Origin: DATAYA01 sp036272815
GTDB taxonomy: Bacteria; Pseudomonadota; Alphaproteobacteria; Acetobacterales; Acetobacteraceae
Direction of reading: 5' to 3'
Length of the DNA stretch: 14,320 nt
Assembly (NCBI GenBank): GCA_036272815.1
Contig: DATAYA010000095.1
Location: 1-14,320 of the forward strand
Position numbers and translations under genes: made by a program. The notes under the pieces are model-generated. The model had not been told where the DNA came from, made no database searches, and saw only the letters and a program-made list of their open reading frames with translations. This document shows positions 1 to 6,797 of the stretch, in pieces (the stretch's first letter is position 1; each line of letters starts with the position of its first letter).

Positions 1-53
1 CGGGCCTGGGGCCGCGGCCCCAGCGGGGTCCAGGGGGCGGAGCCCCTGGCCCG
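1..53. repeat. GC-rich inverted repeats downstream of the left liv operon
   Basis: Three nested pairings are visible. Positions 6-23 form a perfect 18-base palindrome (CTGGGG-CCGCGG-CCCCAG). Positions 30-36 (CCAGGGG) pair with 43-49 (CCCCTGG) around a 6-base loop. Positions 1-6 (CGGGCC) are complementary to 48-53 (GGCCCG). The block begins immediately after the stop codon of the fused transporter gene, which is read leftward. It could end or stabilise that transcript, or be a copy of a dispersed REP-like element. No T-tract is visible on the transcript side within the window, so a classical intrinsic terminator is not proven. Confidence 0.5.
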
Positions 54-2558
54 CTACGCCACCAATGCCTGTTCGGGATGCACCACCACAAGCAGGCGCG
101 CCTGCAACGCCGCATCCTCCTCCAGCGTCCGCGCCGCGCCCTCGTATGCAATCCGCCCATTGACCAGCACATAGGCGCGGTCGACGATCGGCAGCACCTG
201 CTCCGCATGGTGCTCGACCAGCACCATGCTGGTCCGCCCGCGGAGCCGCACCAGCGCGTCCATCACCTCCTGCACGACCGCGGGTGCCAGGCCCTCGAAC
301 GGCTCGTCCAGAAGGATCACCCGGCTCGGCGCCATCAGCGCGCGCGCGATCGCCACCATCTGCCGCTCGCCGCCCGACAGACGCTCCGCCCGCGCGCGCG
401 CCAGCACGCGCAGACGGGGGAACAGCGCGTGGATTTCGTCGAGCGAGGCGCCGCCCGGCCGCGTCGCGATAAGCAGGTTTTCCGCGACCGTCAGGTTCGG
501 GAACAGCCGCCGCCCCTCGGGCACCAGTGCCACCCCGCGCCGGTTTATCTCGTACGGCCGCACGCCCGAGATCGTGGCGCCATCGAGCACGATCCGTCCC
601 GCGCCGAGCCCGACGGTGCCGGTGATCGCGCGCAGCGTCGTCGTCTTGCCGACGCCGTTGCGGCCGAGCAGCGCCACCGCCTCGCCCGCATGCACGACGA
701 GATCAAGCCCGTCGAGCACCTGACTGCCGCCATAGCCCGCATGCACGCCTTCGAGCTGCAGCACCGGCTTGCCGCGCGCCGTCGGCGGCGGCGGTGACGG
801 ACGCAGGCTCGCGCCCTCGCGCGTGCCCAGATAGGCCGCGATCACGTCGGGGTTGGCGGCGACCTCGGCGGGCCGGCCGTCCGCGATCACGCGTCCCTGG
901 TGCAGCACGGTGATGCGGTCCGACAACGCCAGCACGCGATCGATGTCGTGCTCGATCAGCAGCACGGCATGACTGTCGGCCAGCGTCCGGATCAGCGCGC
1001 CGACCACGACGCGGTCGGCCTCGGACAGTCCGGCCAGTGGTTCGTCCAGCAGCAGCAGCGTCGCATTGGTGCCGAGCGCGATCGCGATCTCCAGCAGCCG
1101 CTGCTCGCCATGCGAGAGGTTTTCGCAGACCTCGGCAGCCCGGTCGGTCAAACCGACGGCATCGAGCAAGGACCATGTGCGGGCGTTGATCTCCGTGATC
1201 GCATAGGCATCAAGCAGCAAGCCGAGGCGCCGCGGATGGTGCGCCTGCACCGCGACGCGCACATTCTCGAAGGCGGTCAGGTTGGGGAACACGCTCAGGA
1301 TCTGGAACGACCGCCCGAGCCCGAGCCGCACCCGCGCGTGCGCCTTGAGCCGCGTGATGTCGCGCCCAAGGAAGGCGATGGCCCCGGCGTTCGGCGGCAG
1401 CAGGCCGGTCAGCATGTTGAAGAAAGTCGTCTTGCCGGCGCCGTTCGGGCCGATGAGGCTGTGCAGCCGGCATGGCATCACGTCGAGCGTTATTTCGTTG
1501 GCCGTCACCAGCGAGCCGAACCGCTTCGACAGCCCGTGCACGGACAGCACCGGCACCGCCGGATCGAGCGCGCGGCCGCCGCGATCCCATGGCGCGATCA
1601 TCGCCGGTCGCGCCGGGATGCCCGGCCGCGTCAGCGTCCAGCCGGTGCGCCGCCGCAACCGCTGCGCGAGGCCCTGCAATCCTTCCGGCGAGGCCAGCGC
1701 GAAGACGATGATGATCGGCGCGAACAGCAGCCACCAGTTCTCGGTGACCGCACTCAGCCGGTCCTGCAGCAGGATGAACGCGATCGCGCCCCAGAGCGGT
1801 CCCATGAACTGGTGGATGCCGCCGAGCACCGTCATCAGCAACGCGTCGCCGGCGTGTTCCCAGCCGAGATTGTTGGCGTAGATGCCTTGCAGCATGAAGG
1901 CGAGCAGCGCGCCCGCGAAGCCGACCACCGCACCCATCAGCACGAACGCCGCGAGCTTGACCCGATAGGTATCGTAGCCGAGGCAGGCGACGCGCTGCTC
2001 GTTGTCGCGCAATGCCGCGAGCAGCCGCCCGAACGGCGCGTGCGCGACCCGCCAGAGGAACCACATCCCCACGACCACCGCCGCCAGCGCGAATGCGTGA
2101 TAGGAGAGCGTGCCCGGGAACGCCGGCCGCGGCACGTTCTGCAAGCCGTTCTCGCCGCCGGTGAGCGCCGTCCACTTGTAGGCGATCTCGAAGCCGATCT
2201 GCGAGAATGCCAGCGTCAGCAGCGAGAAATAGAGACCGCGCCGGCGCAGGATCAGCGCGCCCATCACGGACGCGAGCACGACGGAGAACAGCACCGCGAA
2301 ACCGATCGCGAGAAACTCGCCGCCGATTCCATCGAGCATGGTGATCGCCGCCGCATATCCCGCGGTGCCGAAAAACACCGAGGCGCCGAACGGCACCAGT
2401 CCGGTATAGCCCACCAGCAGGTTCACGCCGGCGCCGTAGAGCGTGTAGATCGCGATCTCGGTAATCAGGCTCACCGGCTGCCCGGTCGCGCGCCACAGCA
2501 GCGTGAGGCCCACGAGCACCGCCGCCACCCAGAGCACCGGATGGCGCAGCAGGCTCAC
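54..2558 (-). CDS. livMGF: Fused LivM permease - LivG ATPase - LivF ATPase (branched-chain amino acid-type ABC transporter)
   Basis: A single 834-residue frame without internal stops carries three subunits that are normally separate. Residues 1-300 are a LivM-type inner-membrane permease with eight or nine hydrophobic segments and the typical GGENGL motif (134-139). Residues 335-580 are LivG, with Walker A GPNGAGKTT (370-378), signature LSHGEQ (481-486), Walker B LLLLDEP (501-507) and the H-loop His at 537. A proline-rich linker follows (about 579-597). Residues 598-815 are LivF, with Walker A GRNGVGKTT (632-640), the LFPNLTVAENL stretch (685-695), signature LSGGE (727-731), Walker B ILLDEP (748-753) and VEHH (781-784). 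The GTG start is chosen because it overlaps the livH stop (GTGA) and has GGGAG upstream; an earlier start would place about 229 non-homologous residues across livH. No ATG lies at the LivG/LivF junction. With LivH it would import an amino acid or related ligand. The fusion is unusual; the subunit assignments are secure and the substrate is unknown. Confidence 0.9.
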   Translation of the reverse strand: MSLLRHPVLWVAAVLVGLTLLWRATGQPVSLITEIAIYTLYGAGVNLLVGYTGLVPFGASVFFGTAGYAAAITMLDGIGGEFLAIGFAVLFSVVLASVMGALILRRRGLYFSLLTLAFSQIGFEIAYKWTALTGGENGLQNVPRPAFPGTLSYHAFALAAVVVGMWFLWRVAHAPFGRLLAALRDNEQRVACLGYDTYRVKLAAFVLMGAVVGFAGALLAFMLQGIYANNLGWEHAGDALLMTVLGGIHQFMGPLWGAIAFILLQDRLSAVTENWWLLFAPIIIVFALASPEGLQGLAQRLRRRTGWTLTRPGIPARPAMIAPWDRGGRALDPAVPVLSVHGLSKRFGSLVTANEITLDVMPCRLHSLIGPNGAGKTTFFNMLTGLLPPNAGAIAFLGRDITRLKAHARVRLGLGRSFQILSVFPNLTAFENVRVAVQAHHPRRLGLLLDAYAITEINARTWSLLDAVGLTDRAAEVCENLSHGEQRLLEIAIALGTNATLLLLDEPLAGLSEADRVVVGALIRTLADSHAVLLIEHDIDRVLALSDRITVLHQGRVIADGRPAEVAANPDVIAAYLGTREGASLRPSPPPPTARGKPVLQLEGVHAGYGGSQVLDGLDLVVHAGEAVALLGRNGVGKTTTLRAITGTVGLGAGRIVLDGATISGVRPYEINRRGVALVPEGRRLFPNLTVAENLLIATRPGGASLDEIHALFPRLRVLARARAERLSGGERQMVAIARALMAPSRVILLDEPFEGLAPAVVQEVMDALVRLRGRTSMVLVEHHAEQVLPIVDRAYVLVNGRIAYEGAARTLEEDAALQARLLVVVHPEQALVA

Positions 2559-3424
2559 TCGAAGCGCTCCCACCGCTCGCCCAGCAGGCCGCGCGGCCGC
2601 AGCAGCAGCACCACCGCCATCAGCACGTACATCGCCGCCGAGGATGCCTGCGGCGCGAACTGGATCGTCAGTGCGGTGACGATGCCGACCAGCAATCCCG
2701 CGATGATCGCGCCCGGATAGCTGCCGAGGCCGCCGATGGTCACGATGACGAAGGCCGGCATGACCGCATCCGACGCCATCGACGGATCGACCGCCCAGAG
2801 CGGTGCCGCGAGCAACCCCGCCGCCCCCGCCAGCGCGCAGCCGAGGCCGAACGTCCAGGTGAACACCGCGGGAAGATTGATGCCGAGCAGGCCCACCATC
2901 TCCGCATCGCGCCCGCCCGCGCGCAGGATGCGTCCGAACGGCGTCCAGGCGAAGAACGCCCACAGGCCGAGCAGGATCGCGACGGTTGCCGCAAGCACGA
3001 ACAGCCGGTAGCGCGTGATCAGCACCGGCCCCCAGATCAGGAAGCCGGAGAACAGGGTCGGCGGGCTGAACGGGCGCATGGCACTGCCCCAGATGACGCG
3101 GATCAGCGCCTCGATCAGCAATGCCAGTGCGAAGGTCAGGATCAGCCCGATCAGCGGCTCGCGGTTGTAGAGGCGGCGGATCAGCGACAGCTCCACAACC
3201 ATCCCGACGCCGCCGACGATGAAGGGGGCGCCGATCGCCGCCCACCAGCCGAAGCGTTCGACCAGCGTGAGTGCGACGAAGGCGCCGAGCGCGAAGAACG
3301 CGCCATGCGCGAAGTTCACGATGCCGAGCAAGCCGAAGATGATCGAGAGCCCGACCGCGATCAGCACGTAGAGCACGCCGAGCACAAGCCCGTTCGCCGC
3401 CTGGCTCAGCAGCAGGTCGAGCAT
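2555..3424 (-). CDS. livH: LivH-type permease of branched-chain amino acid ABC transporter (left operon)
   Basis: This 289-residue integral membrane permease would form the transmembrane channel together with the LivM part of the fused protein. The family motif NFAHGAFFALGAF follows the first hydrophobic helix, and the protein has about eight hydrophobic segments ending in LLLRPRGLLGERW, the usual LivH end. The start is supported by alignment with the other permease of this window, also 289 residues: both begin ML-x-L-x-L and reach NGL at residues 11-13. There is no good Shine-Dalgarno directly upstream, so translation may depend on the preceding binding-protein gene, 28 bases away. The stop overlaps the GTG of the fused downstream gene by four bases. 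The family is certain; the ligand cannot be read from the sequence. Confidence 0.92.
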   Translation of the reverse strand: MLDLLLSQAANGLVLGVLYVLIAVGLSIIFGLLGIVNFAHGAFFALGAFVALTLVERFGWWAAIGAPFIVGGVGMVVELSLIRRLYNREPLIGLILTFALALLIEALIRVIWGSAMRPFSPPTLFSGFLIWGPVLITRYRLFVLAATVAILLGLWAFFAWTPFGRILRAGGRDAEMVGLLGINLPAVFTWTFGLGCALAGAAGLLAAPLWAVDPSMASDAVMPAFVIVTIGGLGSYPGAIIAGLLVGIVTALTIQFAPQASSAAMYVLMAVVLLLRPRGLLGERWERFE

Positions 3425-3435
3425 GGGGGCGCGGC

Positions 3436-3460
3436 GGCGCTAGATCGGCGCCCTAGATCG
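3436..3460 (-). repeat. Short hairpin and 13-bp-spaced direct repeat between binding protein and livH
   Basis: The octamer CTAGATCG occurs at 3440-3447 and again at 3453-3460, exactly 13 bases apart; the second copy contains the binding-protein stop codon. GGCGC at 3436-3440 can pair with GCGCC at 3448-3452 around a 7-base loop. It may be a small duplication, or a weak intercistronic hairpin that lowers transcription or protects the upstream message. The stem is only five pairs, so a function is uncertain. Confidence 0.3.
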
Positions 3461-4703
3461 CAGCCATGTGGCAGCCGACCTCCTGCTCGCTGCCGAACAC
3501 CGCGGGCAGTTCGGCGGCGGTTTTCGGCAATGCGGCCTTGACGTCGAAATAATCCCACTTGTCGGTGATTTTCGGTTTTGTCTCGATCACCAGCGTGCGC
3601 AGCACGAGCTGGTGGTCGAATTTCCGGTATCCCACTTCGAGATCGCCGACCTTGGTGCGCCAGGATTCGAGCCCGCGCACGATCGCGGCCGGCGCGGTCG
3701 ACTTCGCAAGCTCGATGCCGCCGAGCAGGGAGCGCATCCCGATCCACCCCATCCACGCCTTGTCCGCCGCCGGCTTGCCGTGCCTCTTGAGATAGGCGGC
3801 GGCGAAATTCTGCTCCTCCGGTGTGTTGGCGGGGTTCTTGTACCACCACATCGAGGTGAAGATCCCCGTGGCCGCCTCCGGCCCCACGCCCCAGATGTCG
3901 GTATCGCCGATCGCGATCTCGGCGAACGGGATCTTTCCCTTCATCCCGAGCTCGTTCCATTGCTTGAGAAAGGTCGAGAGATCACCGCCGACGATCCCGC
4001 CCAGGATCATGTCGGGCTTGGCCTCGCGGATCTTGAGGATGAAGCTGCTGTAGTCGGGCGTGCCGAGCGGCACCTGGTCGTCGCCGACCACGCTGCCGCC
4101 GGCGGCTTTCAGCAGGTCCTGGAAGGTGCGGCGGATATCCTGACCGAAAGCATAGTTGGCGGTGATGAAATACCACTTGCGGCCGTAGCCCATCAAATAG
4201 GGCGAGAGCACGCGGGCCTGCACCGGCACGTCCGGTTGCAGCCGGAACGTGTAGCGGTTGCAGTCGCGGCCTGTGATCTCGCGGGCGGCGGCGTTGGTGA
4301 TGACGAAGGGCATCTTCAGGCGACCGGCGACCGATTCCATTGCCAGCGCGTCGGAGCTGAGCGCGCCGCCGATCACCGCGATCACCCGCTGCTCCTGGAT
4401 CAACTTCTGCATGTTCTGCTGGGCAGCCTGCGGCGTCGGCTCGTCGAGCCAGACGATCTGGCAGGGACGGCCGAGGACCGTGTTGTTCGCCTCCTCCAGC
4501 GCCATGACCGTGCCGGCGGCGAGGTATTCCGACTGGTCGACGAGGCTGCCGGTCTTGGCCAGCACCATGCCGATCTTCAGCGGTGCCGCCGCCTCTGCGT
4601 CGCCCACGAACGGCATCGCGAGCGCCGGTGCGACGGCCAGCGCCGCGCCGCCGCGCACGGCCTGGCGTCGGGTGACGAACAGCCGCGACGACGCGTGATC
4701 CAT
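3453..4703 (-). CDS. Periplasmic substrate-binding protein of the left liv operon (type 1 binding fold)
   Basis: This 416-residue ABC transporter binding protein is of the Leu/Ile/Val-binding family (Peripla_BP_6-like). The start is chosen at the ATG preceded by a strong AGGAGG (complement of 4711-4716) at 7-base spacing; a longer frame adds 48 residues without homology. The leader carries a twin-arginine-like TRRQAVRGG (residues 11-19), then a hydrophobic stretch and a likely cleavage near AEAAA (36-40), so Tat export is probable. The mature part starts PLKIGMVLAKTG, which is typical. Other landmarks are ITGRDC (143-148), KWYFITANYAFGQD (176-189) and the C-terminal GCHM (410-413), the last shared with the second binding protein. 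It would capture the ligand and deliver it to LivH/LivMGF. The ligand is unknown; besides branched-chain amino acids the family also binds amides, urea and aromatic acids. Confidence 0.88.
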   Translation of the reverse strand: MDHASSRLFVTRRQAVRGGAALAVAPALAMPFVGDAEAAAPLKIGMVLAKTGSLVDQSEYLAAGTVMALEEANNTVLGRPCQIVWLDEPTPQAAQQNMQKLIQEQRVIAVIGGALSSDALAMESVAGRLKMPFVITNAAAREITGRDCNRYTFRLQPDVPVQARVLSPYLMGYGRKWYFITANYAFGQDIRRTFQDLLKAAGGSVVGDDQVPLGTPDYSSFILKIREAKPDMILGGIVGGDLSTFLKQWNELGMKGKIPFAEIAIGDTDIWGVGPEAATGIFTSMWWYKNPANTPEEQNFAAAYLKRHGKPAADKAWMGWIGMRSLLGGIELAKSTAPAAIVRGLESWRTKVGDLEVGYRKFDHQLVLRTLVIETKPKITDKWDYFDVKAALPKTAAELPAVFGSEQEVGCHMAAI

Positions 4704-4931
4704 GCCGTTTCCTCCTGTGACCCCTGCCGAAAGGGCGTTTGCCGCAATTCTATACACAGGCACCCGCGCCGCGCCTAGCCGCAACCACGCCACATCGGCC
4801 GAAGCAATTGCGGCTGCTGCAAACAAGTGCTGGCGTTTTCTCGGCAAGCTCGCTAAACAGCCGCGCCCCGCAACGGAATGCGCGCCGCCTCGGCAACCCG
4901 CAAGTGCGCGCCTTAAGGAGAATCGTTAGGA
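4704..4931. promoter_or_regulatory. Divergent intergenic region between left liv operon and HU gene
   Basis: This 228-base gap must contain leftward promoters for the transporter operon and rightward ones for the HU gene. On the minus strand a -10-like TATAGA (complement of 4749-4754) lies about 45 bases before the binding-protein start, but I see no convincing -35 at the usual spacing. On the plus strand TAAACA at 4854-4859 is a weak -10 candidate for HU. The palindrome GCAATTGC near 4803-4810, flanked by GCCG and CGGC, could be an operator. AAGGAG at 4915-4920 is the HU ribosome binding site, with 11 bases to the ATG. Only the ribosome binding sites are clear. Confidence 0.4.
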
Positions 4932-5201
4932 ATGAGTAAGGCCTTTATCGCCCAGGTGATCCAGGACTCGACGGAATGCACCGGAGTGGCAGCCAACCGC
5001 GCAGCGGGTGAGCTGATCGAGGCGATCGTGCGCGAGATGAAGAAGAACGGCGGGTTCACCCTGCCGAGCTTCGGCACCTTCTCGGTGCGCAAGACCAAGG
5101 CACGCAAGGCGATGAACCCGCGCACCGGCGAGCCGGTGAAGGTCAAGGCCGGCAGGACGGTCCGCTTCAAGGCATCGCCCAATCTGAAAAAGGCGGTCTG
5201 A
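4932..5201 (+). CDS. HU-family histone-like DNA-binding protein
   Basis: This 89-residue protein has the normal HU/IHF length and pattern: an N-terminal helical dimerisation part (1-40), then GGFTLPSFGTFSVRK (40-54), and the DNA-grasping arm with NPRTGEP (62-68), whose proline is the residue that inserts into DNA in the family. The end, VRFKASPNLKKAV, is also typical. HU dimers bend and compact DNA and can affect transcription, replication and recombination. Cys16 in the first helical region is not a hallmark of the family. The gene is alone on its strand, with its own ribosome binding site and a terminator-like repeat after the stop, so it is probably monocistronic. It lies between two divergent transporter operons; a local regulatory role is possible but not shown. 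Confidence 0.93.
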   Translation: MSKAFIAQVIQDSTECTGVAANRAAGELIEAIVREMKKNGGFTLPSFGTFSVRKTKARKAMNPRTGEPVKVKAGRTVRFKASPNLKKAV

Positions 5202-5210
5202 AATCAACAA

Positions 5211-5250
5211 CCCCGATCGGGGCGGCACCGCGCCGACCCGATCGGGATTT
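5211..5250 (+). terminator. Terminator-like inverted repeat after the HU gene
   Basis: CCCCGATCGGGG (5211-5222) and CCCGATCGGG (5237-5246) flank 14 bases. Each is palindromic and they can also pair with each other to give a stem of at least ten GC-rich pairs, followed by ATTTC. It begins nine bases after the HU stop codon. The T-run is short, so efficiency is uncertain, but place and structure fit a terminator that separates HU from the second transporter operon. Confidence 0.55.
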
Positions 5251-5480
5251 CGCTGCACTGCATCGCAGGTCTGAAAAACCGGCAATCTTACCACCGGCCG
5301 ATCAAAACGAGTGGACGCCGCCGCGAACGCCAGAATAGAGTGCACGCGCTTGACGCGCCGGAACCGGCCGAGATGGGGCGACAGGAAAGCAAATCCTGCC
5401 CGCTACAGAAAGGTCCGTCGCCGACCGAGAACAAAATACAAACGGCGGCCGCCGCAGCGTGCCGCGAGGGAGGTTTTGCG
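5251..5480 (+). promoter_or_regulatory. Leader region of the second liv operon
   Basis: No gene is apparent here. A weak promoter candidate is TGGACG (5312-5317), an 18-base spacer and TAGAGT (5336-5341). TTGACG at 5350-5355 resembles a -35 box but lacks a good -10 partner. The nonamer ACCGGCCGA occurs at 5293-5301 and again at 5363-5371, exactly 70 bases apart. CAGGA (5382-5386) and TCCTG (5394-5398) form a small dyad that could be an operator. The strong ribosome binding site GAGGGAGG (5466-5473) lies 7 bases before the ATG of the binding-protein gene and decides that start. Confidence 0.35.
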
Positions 5481-6737
5481 ATGTCCAAGGAAAACGCCCC
5501 GTCCGGCGTGCGTCGCCGTGCCGTGCTCGCCGGCGGCGCCGCGATCGGCGCCATGCAACTCACCGCGCCGTTCATTCTTTCCGCGCGCGGCGAGGTCCCG
5601 CTCAAGATCGGCATGATCAACCCGCTGACCGGCGTTCTCGCCAGCCTGGCGCAGTCCGAGGTGGAGGGTGCCCAATATACCGTCGCCGAGGTCAACAAGT
5701 CGGGCGGCGTCATGGGCCGGCAGGTGCAGCTTCTGGTGGAAGATAGCGCCAACGACGTCGGCACCGGCGTGCAGAAGGCGCGCAAGCTGATCGACCGCGA
5801 CAAGGTCGACGCGATCTTCGCGGACGTGAACTCCGCCATCGCCTATGCCGTCTCGCAGGTCACCAACGAGAAGAAGGTCTTCCACATCGTCCCCGGCGGC
5901 CACACCGACCCGATCACCGGCAAGGACTGCAAGTGGAACGTGTTCCGTATCTGCAACACCACGACGATGGATGCCGCCGCGGTCTCGGGCGAGCTGATCA
6001 GCAAGTTCGGCAAGCGCTGGTTTTTTATAACGCCCGACTACGCCTATGGCCACACGCTGCAGGCGGGCTTCGTCCGCGAGCTCAAGAAGGCCGGCGGCGA
6101 ATACGCGGGCGACATGCTGCCGATCAGCACCAGCGAGTTCTCCGCCAGCCTGATCAAGGCGCGCGCCTATAAGCCGAACGTGCTGCTCAACAACATGGGC
6201 GGCCTGGCCCAGATCGACTGCATGAAACAGTTCACCCAGTTCGGGATGGACAAGCAGATGGCGCTCGGCGGCGCGCTGTTCGAGCTGGAATCGGTGCTGT
6301 CGGTGCCGGCGGCGGCACAGGCCGGCTGGTGGGACATGGAGTGGTGGTGGAACCAGCCCGGCGTGCCGCACGTGGCGGAGTTCGTCTCCGGCATCCGCGC
6401 GCAGTTCAAGCGCACTCCCTCGGCGCGCCACTGGTTCGGCTTCGTCGCCGTGCATTCCTTCAAGATCGCCGCCGAGAAGGCGAAGAGCGTCGAGGCGATC
6501 AAGATGGCGCGCGCCCTGGAAGGCGAGGTGCTGCCGCCGGAGGTGGCGCTGCAGCCGGGCAGCATCGCGTATCGGCCGGGCGACCATGAACTGATGGCCA
6601 ACATCTTCGTGGGCAACGTGCATCCGCCGAAGGGCGATCCGGCGGACATCTTCAGTGTGGCCAACCTGGTTCCCGGCGAGCAGGCCGCCGGAACGGTCGC
6701 CTCGACCGGCTGCCACATGAGCTTCCCGAGCGCCTGA
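5481..6737 (+). CDS. Periplasmic substrate-binding protein of the second liv operon
   Basis: This 418-residue binding protein of the Leu/Ile/Val type is first in its operon. The ATG follows GAGGGAGG with 7-base spacing; the open frame extends 47 residues further upstream without signal-like sequence. The leader has VRRRAVLAGG (10-19) and a hydrophobic run to about residue 35, a probable Tat signal. The mature protein begins VPLKIGMINPLTG. ITGKDC (145-150), KRWFFITPDYAYGH (178-191) and the C-terminal GCHM (410-413) line up with the left operon's binding protein, showing common descent, but much of the rest differs, so the ligands probably differ. The aromatic run WWDMEWWW (283-290) is notable. 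The substrate is not predictable beyond an amino acid, amide or small organic acid. Confidence 0.9.
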   Translation: MSKENAPSGVRRRAVLAGGAAIGAMQLTAPFILSARGEVPLKIGMINPLTGVLASLAQSEVEGAQYTVAEVNKSGGVMGRQVQLLVEDSANDVGTGVQKARKLIDRDKVDAIFADVNSAIAYAVSQVTNEKKVFHIVPGGHTDPITGKDCKWNVFRICNTTTMDAAAVSGELISKFGKRWFFITPDYAYGHTLQAGFVRELKKAGGEYAGDMLPISTSEFSASLIKARAYKPNVLLNNMGGLAQIDCMKQFTQFGMDKQMALGGALFELESVLSVPAAAQAGWWDMEWWWNQPGVPHVAEFVSGIRAQFKRTPSARHWFGFVAVHSFKIAAEKAKSVEAIKMARALEGEVLPPEVALQPGSIAYRPGDHELMANIFVGNVHPPKGDPADIFSVANLVPGEQAAGTVASTGCHMSFPSA

Positions 6738-6748
6738 CCGCGCCGCCC

Positions 6749-6776
6749 TCCCCCGTCCGGTTGCCCGGGCGGGGGA
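6749..6776 (+). terminator. Intercistronic hairpin between binding protein and livH
   Basis: TCCCCCG (6749-6755) pairs perfectly with CGGGGGA (6770-6776) around a 14-base loop that can itself fold (CCGG with CCGG). No T-run follows. It lies in the only sizeable gap of the operon (6738-6797). Such hairpins in binding-protein transporter operons are known to stabilise the upstream message or partly stop transcription, giving more binding protein than membrane parts. That role here is inferred. Confidence 0.45.
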
Positions 6777-6797
6777 TCGAGCACCAGGGATCTCCCG

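Noticed and set aside
900..2720. A 606-residue open frame antisense to the fused transporter gene
   Set aside because: It is Arg/Gln/His/Ala-rich low-information sequence with no recognisable motif, a typical mirror frame in GC-rich DNA. The opposite strand holds clear ABC transporter motifs.
2559..3245. An N-terminal extension of the fused transporter protein across livH
   Set aside because: The first 229 residues are Arg/Gly/Ala-rich, non-homologous and overlie the well-supported livH gene. The GTG at 2558 matches the LivM start and the usual four-base overlap.
5293..5371. ACCGGCCGA direct repeats 70 bases apart as regulator sites
   Set aside because: Nine GC-rich bases recur easily by chance in this composition, and no regulator gene or matching dyad supports them; noted only in the leader description.
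6021..6027. TTTTTTA run in the second binding-protein gene as a -1 frameshift site
   Set aside because: The codon boundaries (TTT TTT ATA) are not in the phase needed for a slippery heptamer. The normal frame continues with full homology, and the overlapping frame is short and meaningless.
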